Source: Triplophysa rosa (lineage: Eukaryota; Chordata; Actinopteri; Cypriniformes; Nemacheilidae). Taken from it: a stretch of 64,000 bases of DNA. Below are positions 41,189-52,021 of the stretch, in pieces (position 1 is the first letter of the stretch; each line of letters starts with the position of its first letter). The position numbers and the translations under genes were made by a program. The stretch lies in NCBI RefSeq assembly GCF_024868665.1, contig NC_079893.1, positions 15,171,430 to 15,235,429 on the forward strand, given 5' to 3'. The notes beneath the pieces are model-generated. The model was not told the origin of the DNA and searched no databases. It was given only the letters and a program-made list of their open reading frames with translations.

Positions 41189-42862
41189 CAGAGGTGGACA
41201 AAGTACACAACTTCCTTACTTGAGTGAAAGTACAGATACTACTGGTTAAATATTACTCCACTACAAGTAAAAGTTGTAAAGACAGATTCTTACTTAAGTA
41301 AAAGTACATGCTTTTAAAAGTACTCAATTATTAAAAGTAAAATTCCTTTATGTCAGTTGTGCATTGTTTTATTGTCATATACCTTATGCCTCTGAAGCAA
41401 CCTACTGAATACACTGAGTAGCTCACAGTATCAGTTGTATTAAAGGAGTAATTAACTTCAAAATTTTCCCCCATTGACTTTCCATAGTAATATTTATTCA
41501 TACTATGGAAAGTCAATGGGGGCAAATTTTGCAGTGAGCAACTCCTTTAAGAGCTTTATATGTTTAGCACATATATGTTTAGTCTAGATATAATAATTTA
41601 GCCTAATTATCCTCATTAGCCCGCTAGGCCTATATGTATTTATGAGCAGTGTTCTTTTATGTTGTATATTCCCTTTACCAGTTTAAGCAGCAATTTACCA
41701 GTAAGTAGTAAGGTTCTTGTAAATAGTAAAGTTTAGAAGCCATGTGTTTGTTGGATTTATTACCATTTGTATTTCCATAATTTAACTACAAACATAAACT
41801 ATAGCTAGTATTTTTAGTTGCTCTGGTTTTACTAAAGATTATTCATTGGAGTGTGGTTCCTATATATAGAAAATGGCGAATATGTGGATACTGCAAATAC
41901 CAATTTACTGCAAATACCATCCTTGCTGAAAAAAACAATGAGTTTTTTCATTAGAATGAGATTTTTAAATTAAATTCCTCTTTGTAGTGTGTTTTGGGTT
42001 TATTCCAATAGCATTTACCATCCCACCAATAGAATCCATCACACACAAGTAGACAACAAGTATCCATAGTACAATTCCCATTATAACCATTAAATCCATT
42101 ACATTTTATGTTGTATTTTGGGCAGGGTTCTATTGTTTTTATTTAAACAGGAATACCTCAACTATAGTTACTTCAGTAAAAACATCATTCATTTTCCAAA
42201 TCGCTTTAAATTATATAGCAGCAGATCAGAAGTTAGCACGCACGCGTAGCTCAAGGTGTATGTGATGCTTATTTACCGTTTAGCCGTTATGCCGATCATT
42301 TTCATGACAATGTTTCTACGATCTTTGACTGACCGTAACCCACAGATGATTACAGCACACTTTAACATATGCCCTTTTCGTCTTTTATTGTTCTATTGCC
42401 TTTTTAAAGTGCTATCAACGGTGTAGCAGCGCTTACGTTTACATTTGTTTAGCGGGGAAGATCCCAGAGTTGCCAGATTTGCATTAAAAAATCTGCCAAA
42501 TGGCCATTCGAAGCTTGCCGGAAAACCGCGAGTTTAGAAAAACTGAAATACTTGGCAACAGTAAAAGGTCCTGGCAGATCGCAAGCCAGATAAATTGCGC
42601 ACACAGGAAAACCCGCTGCATAGAAACCATTTTCTACTTTTGGACCTTTTTATAAATGTAGTGGAGTAAAAAGTATGATATTTGTCTTTCAAATGCAGTG
42701 AAGTTAAAGTACAAGTACATAATAATACAAACGTACAAGTTAAATGTATCTGAACTTCAAAAACGTACAAACGTACAAAATAATACTCAAGTAAAGTACA
42801 GATACTCAAAAAGTGTACTTAAGTACAGTACTCAGGTAAATTTACTTCGTTACTATCCACCA
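41189..42862. mobile_element. Non-autonomous hAT element with CAGAGGTGG-type ends
   Basis: The left end reads CAGAGGTGGACAAAGTAC and the right end TTACTATCCACCAG, a decayed inverted match. Both sides are rich in AAGTAC and ACTTAAGT motifs, as in the element at 26504. No target duplication is clear. It carries a hairpin MITE at 41440-41550. Confidence 0.7.
41440..41550. mobile_element. 111-bp hairpin MITE
   Basis: Arms TTAAAGGAGT...CCCCCATTGACTTTCCATAG and its complement face each other around a short TATTTATTC-like loop. The element is almost entirely self-complementary. Confidence 0.88.
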
Positions 42863-43352
42863 GGCATTAGGCGGGCATTACACGGAGTGACGCAAATCTG
42901 ACACGAAACTGAAATTAGAACGACAGACGACTCGTTCGCGTGATTCAGAGTCGATTCTTTTTTCCCAAGTGAATAACTTTGTTATTCGTTCACTTTCAGC
43001 TTTACAACTTGGCAAACTGCTTACACACAGCAACATTACACACTGCATGAAATGCCATTTTAAGGACATTGTAATAGTTATGTTTTTTCTAAGGCATTTT
43101 TATAAAATTGAATTAAACATCCTATTTTCACTAAAGTATAGTCCTGATTTAAGCTAAACCCCGTCTGTGAAACCGGGCCTAAATGTTTATAAACTTAAGA
43201 CACACTTTGTCCCATTTGCGTTTGTTTTTCTACCTCCGCAATTGTTTTATGTATATTTTATGTACATCCTTACACACTTATGTACATCAAGCACTTAAGA
43301 GAGCAACGTGTACTATGTCTGCTGTAATTAGCAGTTAATTTTCATTACTTAC
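42863..43352. other. Intron of pcca, no further feature
   Basis: Downstream of the 43353-43493 exon on the minus strand. No exon or element end recognised. Confidence 0.5.
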
Positions 43353-43493
43353 CCAATCCCCTGGTTTAACAGAAACAGCCACCACAGATCCTGGCATGGG
43401 AGAGCGAAGGATGCTACTGGTGTCTTCTGGAATTTTCTCTGGCATGTGCTTACTGAGTGATGCTGCCAGTTTACTCAGCACACGCAATTTAAA
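43353..43493 (-). CDS. pcca: Propionyl-CoA carboxylase alpha, exon at start of biotinyl domain
   Basis: This minus-strand exon of 141 bp (47 codons, phase 0 at both ends) is preceded by a TTTGTTTGTTTAG acceptor and followed by GTAAGT. It encodes [16 protein letters not shown], then [20 protein letters not shown] and [27 protein letters not shown] is the hallmark of PCCA just upstream of the biotin-carrying lysine. PCCA is the biotin-containing alpha subunit of mitochondrial propionyl-CoA carboxylase, which converts propionyl-CoA to methylmalonyl-CoA with PCCB. The next exon should carry the AMKM biotinylation site; I do not see it in the window. Confidence 0.93.
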
Positions 43494-43939
43494 CTAAACA
43501 AACAAAAAAAACATACAGTCAGGAAGAGTGCATAATTAGTGCACAGATACCACAAACTAAATACTAAAATCTGTATGGGACAATACAAACAAGAAATGGA
43601 AAGACTGATACTCCAGAAGACAGGCTGACATCAGCCCACACACGTACACATGGTTTACATGGACTCTTCATAGATGTAAAGATTTTTGTACTGTACAAAC
43701 AAAATATTACATTCCCTACCCCGTCACTGTTACCGACTGTTTGGATATATAAACATCAGCACAGTTTGCCTGTAAATATGCACACTGTTACCAAGACAGA
43801 GGCACAAATTACACATAATACAGTATGTAATATAGCATAACACCAAACAATGTGTTAATAATTAACACATCCTTTTTGAGAGTGTGCGGAATTAACACTC
43901 AACAAAATGGAGATATAATTGTAGTACTTAAAGACTTAC

Positions 43940-43993
43940 TGAAGTGCCCAGATACTGCAGGGTAATCTCCCCAGACGCTGACCGCTGAAGACA
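43940..43993 (-). CDS. pcca: Propionyl-CoA carboxylase alpha, short exon
   Basis: A 54-bp exon (18 codons, phase 0) with acceptor AAATGCAG and donor GTAAGT. It encodes CLQRSASGEITLQYLGTS, matching the vertebrate PCCA segment between the BT (biotin transfer) region and the biotinyl domain. It joins in frame to the exon at 43353-43493 across a 446-bp intron. Confidence 0.93.
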
Positions 43994-44589
43994 CTGCATT
44001 TAAACACAGAATAAATCATTGTGTCAACAAAGGTTTGTATTAATGTATTGACTTGTATTGATTCAATTTTTAGAACTACAGTTGTTAGGTAGCTCCAGAT
44101 TTGTTGGCTGGATTACAGCGTAAAAGACAATAGAACGCATTAGAACATATTATAATTTTACATTTTGTCCACACTTGATGTGGCGTGGCGCCGGTCGTGT
44201 CTGGTGTAGACAAAGTGTTAGAGCTACAGTATCTCACAGAAGTGAGTACACCCCTCACATTTTAGTAAATATTTTATTATATCTTTTCATTTGACAACAC
44301 TAAAGAAATGACACTTTGCTACAATGTAAAGTAGTGAGTGTACAGCATGAATAACTGTAAATTTGCTGTCCCCTCAAAATATCTCAACACACAGCCATTA
44401 ATGTCTAAACCGCTGGCAACAAAAGCGAGTACACCCCTAAGTGAAAATGTCCAAATTGGCCCCAATTAGCCATTTTCCCTCCCCGGTGTCATGTGATTCG
44501 TTAATGTTACAAGGTCTCGGGTGTGAATGGGGAGCAGGTGGTGTTATCGCTCTCACTCTCTCATACTGGTGAGGATCTGAAAAAAAAGA

Positions 44590-45820
44590 ATTGTTGCTCT
44601 ACATAAAGATGGCCTAGGTTATAAGAAGATTGCCAAGACCCTGAAACTGAGCTGCTGCACAGTGGCCAAGACCATACAGCAGTTTAACAGGACAGGTTCC
44701 ACTCAGAACAAGCCTCGCCATGGTTGACCAAAGAAGTTGAGTGCACGTGCTTAGCGTCATATCCAGAGGTTGTCTTTGGGAAATAAATGTATGAGTGCTG
44801 CCAGCATTGCTGCAGAGGTTGAAGGGGTGTGGGGTCAGCCTGTCAGTGCTCAGACCATACACCGCACACTGCATCAAATTGGTCTGCATGGCTATCGTCC
44901 CAGAAGGAGCCTTTTCTAAAGATGATGCACAAGAAAGGCCGCAAACAGTTTGCTGAAGACAAGCAGACCAAGGACATGGATTACTGGAACCATGTCCTGT
45001 GGTCTGATGAGACCAAGATAAACTTATTTGGTTCAGATGGTGTCAAGCGTGTGTGGCGGCAACCAGGCGAGGAGTACAAAGACAAGTGTGTCTTGCCTAA
45101 AGTCAAGCATGGTGGTGGGAGTGTCATGGTCTGGGGCTGCATGAGTGCTGCCGGCACTGGGGAGCTACAGTTCATTGAGGGAACCATGAATGCCAGGTAC
45201 TGTGACATACTGAAGCAGAACATGATCCCATCCCTTCGGAGACTGGGCAGCAGGGCAGAATTCCAACACGATAACGACCCTAAACACAATTCCAAGATGA
45301 CCACTGCCTAGCTAATGGCCTAATGGTTAGAGAGTCGGACTCATGACCAGAAGGTTGCCGGTTCGATTCCCAGGGCCGGCGGGTAACAACTGAGGTGCCC
45401 TTGAGCAAGGCACCTTACCCCTACTTGCTCCCCGGGCGCTGTAGTGATAGCTGCCCACTGCTCCGGGGGTACGTGTGTTCACTACTCTCTGGATGGGTTA
45501 AATGCAGAGGTCACATTTCGTTGCCTTGTACATGTGCAATGACAATAAATCTAATCTAATCTAATCTAATCTAATCTAAAGAAGCTGAGGGTAAAGGTGA
45601 AGACCTAAACCCTATTGAGCATCTGTGGGGCATCCTTAAACAGAAGGTGGAGGAGTGCAAGGTCTCTAACATCCACCAGCTCCGTGATGTCATCATGGAG
45701 GAGTGGAAGAGGACTCCAGTGGCAACCTGTGAAGCTCTGGTGAACTCCATGCCCAAGAGGGTTAAGGCAGTGCTGGAAAATAATGGTGGCCACACAAAAT
45801 GGGCCTTTGGCCACACTTTG
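44590..45820 (+). pseudogene. Tc1 transposase, decayed
   Basis: The helix-turn-helix N-terminus is readable (RIVALHKDGLGYKKIAKTLK-like, starting near 44590) but has stops near 44725 and 44752. The catalytic core is open at 44829-45311, with the first Asp in WSDETKINLFG and the second in HDNDPKHNSK. The Glu of NPIEHLWGILKQKVEE lies at about 45614, beyond the SINE at 45312-45579 and a short deletion next to it. It ends near ALVNSMPKRVKAVLENNGG. Tc1 transposases cut and paste the element at TA sites; this one cannot. Confidence 0.92.
45312..45579 (+). mobile_element. tRNA-derived SINE, V-SINE-like
   Basis: The head has an A-box-like TAATGGTTAGAG and a B box GGTTCGATTCC at 45360-45370, as in a tRNA gene. 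The central part GCCCTTGAGCAAGGCACC, then GCTCCCCGGGCGCTG and GGATGGGTTAAATGCAGAG, is the conserved core common in fish V-SINEs. The tail is (TAATC)n. It is inserted in the Tc1 transposase. Confidence 0.88.
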
Positions 45821-46060
45821 GGCCCAATTTGGACATTTTCACTTAGGGGTGGACTCACTTGTGTTGCCAGCGGTACAGAAATTAATGACTGTGTGTTGAG
45901 TTATTTTGAGGGGACAGCAAATTTACACTGTTATAGAAGCTGTACACTCACTACTTTACATTATAGCAAAGTGTCATTTCTTCAGTGTTGTCACATGAAA
46001 AGATAAAATAAAATATTTACTAAAATGTGAGGGGTGTACTCACTTCTGTGAGATACTGTA

Positions 46061-47088
46061 TATATGGGTTTGGTAAGAGTAGTCATAGGCATTCATAAAT
46101 GTTAGTACGTGGTAATTGTGGTAAAGAATAGCGTACGGTTAACCATTTTAAAATGCAGATAAACACACACCATAGAACATTTTATATTATTAGCTCTTTT
46201 CTCCCATATTATGTATTTACTGGTGAATTATCAAATATAGCTGCAAGCATCTATGACTGGACTGTGCAACTTGTACATGGTGGCTCTCAGAAAACAATTC
46301 ACAGTGGGCACGTGTATTTAAATGCTCAAGTCCAATCCAAATCACTCACTGTATGCTGTTGATATGCCCGTGGCTCACTATATCCACATCAATGTCATCA
46401 GACCTCAGTAATAAACAAACGACTCAAGTTGTAAGCAGTACTTATGAACACTTCCTAATTTCACCAAAAATTTTGTGCCTCGCCATGGCAACATCGTTCA
46501 AGATATCAAATAATAATTTGGTGACAGTCTCGTGAATCGAATAGGTTGTGTATTTAAAAGTTCACTACATGCAATTGTGAAAAAAACAATCTTTAAAAAA
46601 ATGGACTGACTTTCTGTTGGGTAGAGCTAGTTAGTTATTCGGTTTGTGTAGAACAATATTATACACACACACACATACCAAGTTTGGTGACTGTAAGGAA
46701 TACTAACCCCATCACTTTAGTCTAAAGGTGGCGCTACAGAGCCCCCCACCATGCCCATTTCTTACCAAGCTTTTGCATGTCTACTGTACACCACCTGCAT
46801 CATGTGCCAAACTCTATGACATTTCAGGCAGGATAAGTGCTTCAAATATACCTAAATATAGTATTACTTTATTATATTGTGCAGTTCTTTCTGGTTCTCG
46901 AATCTGATTGGCTGAGAGCCATGCAAAATTTCACCAGTATCACCATGGGAACACCTTCACCGTTTGTATTACTTTGCATCAAAGTTAAGTCGGACTTATG
47001 AAACAGAGTAAATTACAGCGCGGGACGCAAGGGTTCTCGAAACGCGCGTAACATAAATTAAATTGCTTTGTCAACTTGCTATTGTAAA
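46061..47088. other. pcca intron, no recognisable gene
   Basis: AT-rich sequence. A block near 46650-46850 (ACCAAGTTTGGTGA, AGGTGGCGCTACAGAGCCCCC) resembles a dispersed fish repeat I cannot name. Confidence 0.4.
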
Positions 47089-47165
47089 TGTGGCAAGGGG
47101 GGCGTGGTTCAGCATGGTCTGCACCGAGAGGGAGAGGCGGGAGAAGAACGGTGAGGAAGCACAAA
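47089..47165 (+). repeat. LTR 5' fragment related to the Gmr1-like LTR
   Basis: It begins TGTGGCAAGGGGGGCGTGG followed by TTCAGC, identical to the start of the 29256 LTR, then diverges. It breaks off after about 75 bp at the start of the GC-rich block. Confidence 0.65.
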
Positions 47166-47870
47166 TAGTGGGTTCGTGGAAAAAAGCCCATTCAAATAAA
47201 CTGCCATTTGACGAATAGTGTTGCGACGGATCGTATTGTGAAAAAGCCGGCCCTGGAGTGCATATCTAAAGGGGAAGTGGGTGATTTCAGCTAACCCTGA
47301 GGTTAGACACTTTCCTCGAATGCTGCCCCCGGATAGGGGGTGTGAGGATGCCACTGGGGGTGCCCTCGTGCCATGGCACCCCTCGAATCCCCCCTAGCCC
47401 CCTTTCCATGAACATCATATGTGTACACCTAAGGTTTATCCTATGTCGATCGGCTTACCCACTTGTCCTCTATCCCCCTACGGATCCTTGATTCATTTAT
47501 TTTTATGGGGATGACTACCAGGGTACTACCCACGGGTGCCAGGGTCCACCAACCCACTATTTGTCCACTGATCCATTATGGGTGGCAATTTGACCTTCGA
47601 CCCCGCAGGGCCTTTGGTGGCCACGCCCCCTTACCACCAAACCATGTTTTGTCCGCTTCCCTACTACGTGTACCGGAAACTGCGTTTTGTCACTCGGGCA
47701 CGACGTATGTTTGTCTGAGGGCGCGTGCCAGTAGATCCGTGTGGTTTTCGAAACAAAAAAATAATATTTACGCATTTTAAATGGTCGATCCTTGCCACGT
47801 CCACGAGGCGAATACGCCTGGCCCTTACCTTAGGCTGCACGTGAAAAGGCATGGCTCGATCCATTTTCTA
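47166..47870. repeat. GC-rich repeat-like sequence of unknown origin
   Basis: It contains an inverted pair ACAAATAGTGGGTT (47161-47174) and AACCCACTATTTGT (47552-47565). No coding frame with a domain is visible. Base composition changes sharply from the AT-rich intron before it. Confidence 0.45.
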
Positions 47871-49950
47871 GTATCTTCTTACTGGAAAATGGTCCGATCC
47901 ATTTTCTAGTAAGTTTGCATTGCCTGTCCACTTGCGGTTTATATGTATGGTCCACGTGTATCATATTGGTGGAAATAATTGTTTTTTATAACATATGATC
48001 ATCTATATGTGTCAAAAACAACACAATTAAGTCAAAACACTCTTTTAGAAACACGTACGTCGCCGACAGCTCGTTACATGTTCATTTTGGCCTAAAATCT
48101 GACATCTTATTTGTCGAAGGTCAGGGTGTAAACAAAGGCCCAGAAAACAAGGTTCCTAAGGTCAGAGGGCATCGAGCCTTTGCAGTGACCACCGTCACGG
48201 ACCCCCGAATCAGGCCCTGCAGTTTGGGGTCCGTGGCTCCTTCCTGAAGGGTTTAAAAGTGGATGACTACACAGCTAAAATCAGGCCTTGTTTCTAAGCG
48301 TCTTCCATCGAAATGAATGGGCTGGGAAAGCGATACATTAAAAAGGATATAAAATACTTGTGGAGGACCCAGGATTTTGCCCTTTCGGTATGTCGCTCGG
48401 GGGACCGCGACGCAAGTGCCCGTGAGGTTTCGGGACCGTCGGACCCTCCGGCGGCCTTGTGGGAAAGTTCCTCGACCAATTTATACGTATGGGCCACGTG
48501 TATTAAGTTGGTGGACAACCCACTTATTAGCAAAACTGTGCCTTTATATTCATTTAAATGCATCAACGACCACATTAGTCAGCGAGTGCACTTCATTAGA
48601 CACACAAATGTTAGCAACAACTGGTAGAATGCTCAGTTTGTCCTCGAAAGTCAAATTAGGGTGGCCTGTTCACAAACCCCCTATCAAAAACGCATGGGCT
48701 TAGATGGTAGGTGGAAGCCCTTCCGTAGGGAAATGATAGGCCGAGGGGTCTGGACATTTTAGATTATTTTTGTCTAGAAGCCCCCGATTTATCCCCCAAA
48801 TGTCCAAAGTTCTTAGACCTTTCCTGAATAATCCCCATCCCCCACCCCTGAAAGCTTCACAAGGCTGTTGAACAGAGAAGGCTGTGTGATTAATCTTGTG
48901 ATTGGGTGCAAAATACATTCCCTTTTCCTCTAGAGCGATGTGCTCTCGGTATGTCTTCGGGAGTCACCCAACGGGCCAGAATCTAGAATATGGGGCCCCT
49001 CGGACCTTTCTGGAAAATTCCTCGTGCAGTTTATGTGAATGGTTCTTCCATATGGGTGTCGTGGACAAGACCCCCGCTGGGCCGACCGCCCCGAAACCGG
49101 GACGCACGCGATCGTCTATTGCCCACCAGTCGAGCGGAAAAGTCGGGTGACTTTACGGCTTTGTTTTGGGGTCAAAAGGTCAAATTAGGGGGGGCCGTTC
49201 ACGAAGCGGTTAATGAAAACGCATTGTCTTAGATGGTAGGTAGAAGCCCTTCCGTAGGGAAACGATAGGCCGAAGGGTCTCGATATTCTAGATTATTTTT
49301 GTCTAGAAGCCCCCGATTTATCCCCCAAATGTCCAAAGTTCTTAGACCTTTCCTGAAAAATCTTTCTCCCCCAACACTAAACCTTCACGATGCTGTTGAG
49401 GAGTATACGAGAGAGAAGGCTGTTTGATTAATCTTGTGATTGGGTGCAAAAAAACATTCCCTGTTCCTCTAGAATGAAGTGCTCTCGGTATGTCGTCGGG
49501 AGCCACCCGACGGGCTAGAACCTAGAATATGGGGCCCCTCGGACCTTTCTAAAAAATTCCTCATGCAGTTTATGTGACTGGTTCTTCCATATGGGTGTCG
49601 TGGACAAGACCCCCGCTGGGCCGACCGCCCCGAAACCGGGACGCACGCGATCGTCTATTGCCCACCAGTCGCGCGGAAACATCGGGTGACTTTACGGCTT
49701 TGTTTAGGGGTCAAAAGGTTCAATATGGGAAGATGTTCCATGAAAATGTATGGCACACAAAGACCTTTTCCGCAAAGGCCGCCGGGGGTCCGAGAGACCC
49801 CAAACCTCACAGGCACTTGCGCCACAATCCTACAAGCGCCATAGTGAAAGGGCAAACACGTGGGTGCCCAAAAAGTATTTTATATCATTTTTATGTATCA
49901 CTTTGCAACCCATTCATTTCAATGGATGACGATTGAAAATGAGGCCTTGA
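47871..49950. repeat. Inverted-repeat-bounded GC-rich block with internal duplication
   Basis: Bases 48281-48480 and 49745-49950 are long diverged inverted repeats (left: ATCGAAATGAATGGGCT; right: complement of ATTGAAATGAATGGGTT). Between them a unit of about 531 bp is duplicated in tandem (starting near 48697 and 49231, beginning CTTAGATGGTAGGT). The arms and interior share a CCACGTGTATTAAGTTGGTGG-like core with the array to the right. No open frame with a known domain. Confidence 0.75.
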
Positions 49951-50089
49951 CCATATAAAATGCTATCTTAATAGTCAAAATGAGCATCGAATGAGTCAAT
50001 AACAACATATGTGCGTACAATAAAGTGTACTCATTGAATAATGTGCTTTTTGAAACATACAAATCAATATTCTTTTGTTAATAAGAACC

Positions 50090-51720
50090 AATCCATTTTC
50101 TAGTCTGTTTGCATTGCCCGTCCACCTGAGGTTTATAGGAATGGGCCACGTGTATTAAGTTGATGGACAACACTTTTAAGGCATAATTCAGCCTTCTGTG
50201 AGTTGTTGGTAACATATGTAGGTGGAATAAACTTTACTAATTGAATAAGGTTGTTGTTGAATCGGATACATGAATAATCTGGGCTGACGAAGGAAAAAAG
50301 AAACGCTTGGGGAAAACAATGAACAAGAAAAACTACAAAGGACTACAAACATGGCACACATGTAGTTTATAGCAATCGGACACGTGTATTAAGTTGGAGG
50401 ACATCCACTTTTAGGGCATAATTTAGCATTCTGTGAGTTGCTGCTAACACATGTATGTCTAATAAGGTCTACTAATTGACTAACAGGGTCGTTAATGCAT
50501 ATAAACGATTTTAAAGTGTGTCCACCAACTACATACGTGTGGCCCATTCCTATAAACTGCAGGTGGAAGTGACCACATGCAGTTTATAGGAATGGGAAAA
50601 ATGTAGTAAGTTGGTGGTCAACCACTTTTAGGGCATAATTGAGCATTCTGTGAGTTGCTGCTAACATATGTGTGTCTAATAAAGCGTACTAAGTGAATCA
50701 TGTTGTTGTTTATGCATATAAATCATTATAAGGCCTTAGCTTTTCTTATGAGGTGTTTGTCCACCAACTTCATACGCGAGGCCCATTCCTATAAACTGCA
50801 GGTGGAAATGACCACATGCAGTTTATAGGAATGGGAGAAACGTAGTGAGTTTGTGGAAATACATTTTTTAGGCATAATAGAGCATTCTGTGAGTTGCTAC
50901 TAAAACATGTATGTCTAATAAGGTGTACAAATTGACTAACAGGGTCGTTAATGCATATAAACGATTTTAAAGTGTGTCCACCAACTACATACGTGTGGCC
51001 CATTCCTATAAACTGCAGGTGGAAGTGACCACATGCAGTTTATAGGAATGGGAGAAACGTAGTGAGTTGGTGGAAATACATTTTTTAGGCATAATTGAGC
51101 ATTCTGTGAGCTGCTGCTAACATATGTATGTATAATAAGGTGTACTAAGTGAATCATGTTGTTGTTTATGCATATAAATCATTATAAGGCCTTAGTTTTT
51201 CTTATGAAGGGTTTGTCCACCAACTTGGTACGCGTGGCTTATTCTTATAAACTGCAGGTGGAAATGACCACATGCAGTTTATAGGAATGGGAGAAACGTA
51301 GTGAGTTGGTGGAAATACATTTTTAGGCATAATTGAGCATTGTGTGAGTTGTTGCCAACATATGTATGTCTAATAAGATTTACTAATTGACTAACAGGGT
51401 CGTTAATGCATATGAACGATTTTAAAGTGTGTCCACCAACTACATACGCGTGGCCCATTCCTATAAACTGCAGGTGGAAAGGACCACCTGCAGTTTATAG
51501 CAATCGGCCACTTGTATTAAGTTGGTGGTCAACCACTTATAGGGCATAATTGAGCATTCTGTGAGTTGTTGCAAACATATATATGTCTAGTAAAGTGTAC
51601 TAAGAGATTAACGAGGTTGTTGAATCATATAATTTAATTTAAATGTATAGTTGTATGTATGTTTAATAAGGTCTACTAATTGACTAACAGGGTCGTTAAT
51701 GCATATAAACGATTTTAAAG
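50090..51720. repeat. Higher-order array of hairpin repeat units
   Basis: The forward core GTTTATAGGAATGGG recurs near 50128, 50364, 50580, 50819, 51038, 51276 and 51491. The inverted core CCCATTCCTATAAAC recurs near 50547, 50786, 51000, 51240 (variant) and 51459, so each unit is an imperfect hairpin. Spacing of forward cores alternates about 216 and 239 bp, matching two alternating unit types: A with ACAGGGTCGTTAATGCATAT, B with CATGTTGTTGTTTATGCAT. Confidence 0.9.
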
Positions 51721-51732
51721 TTACAATCTGAA

Positions 51733-51867
51733 AAAAGTAGTTGGTAAGTGGTCAAATAGTGCTTTGGTGGTACGGAGGGGGGGGGGGGCGGGGCGACCCC
51801 CGGGAGTCGTGTGACCACTTTGGCAAAAGTAGTTGGTAAGTGGTCAAATAGTGCTTTGGTGGTAGGT
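51733..51867 (+). repeat. Tandem duplication next to a G-rich run
   Basis: The segment AAAAGTAGTTGGTAAGTGG followed by TCAAATAGTGCTTTGGTGGT is present at about 51734 and again at about 51827. A run of G bases (51777-51789) and a CCCCCGGG palindrome separate them. Confidence 0.9.
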
Positions 51868-52021
51868 ACAGGGGGCGTGTCCGGGGGCGAAAACTGAGGG
51901 AATGAAATTTGCATGCCGGACTCCTCCCCGGATGTCCGTGTATAAGAGGGAAGCCGGCGTGCTCATTCATGCACCTTTTGTTCTTCAGAGCCTACGCATC
52001 TGTTGAGCTTCTCTACGATCG

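Larger units (their letters stand above)
44227..46058 (+). mobile_element. Tc1-like transposon with long inverted repeats, inactive
   Basis: The element starts CAGTATCTCACAG and ends with its complement, flanked by TA at 44225-44226 and 46059-46060. The inverted repeats are about 237 bp (44227-44463 and 45821-46058), with internal direct-repeat-like copies of GAGTACACCCCT. It lies in a pcca intron and carries a SINE in the transposase. Confidence 0.95.

Noticed and set aside
44829..45311. A domesticated Tc1 transposase gene
   Set aside because: The open frame of 160 codons lacks the N-terminal domain and the catalytic Glu, has full transposon ends around it and is interrupted by a SINE.
45312..45385. 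A tRNA gene
   Set aside because: It has A- and B-box-like motifs, but it is the head of a SINE with a core and a (TAATC)n tail, inserted in a transposase.
47463..49936. Several frames of 80-120 codons in the GC-rich block
   Set aside because: The same frames recur in the direct duplicates and on both strands because of repeat structure. None has a recognisable domain or start context.
50090..51720. CRISPR-like regular repeats
   Set aside because: Repeats are long, diverged, inverted and in eukaryotic intron DNA. There are no spacers or cas genes.
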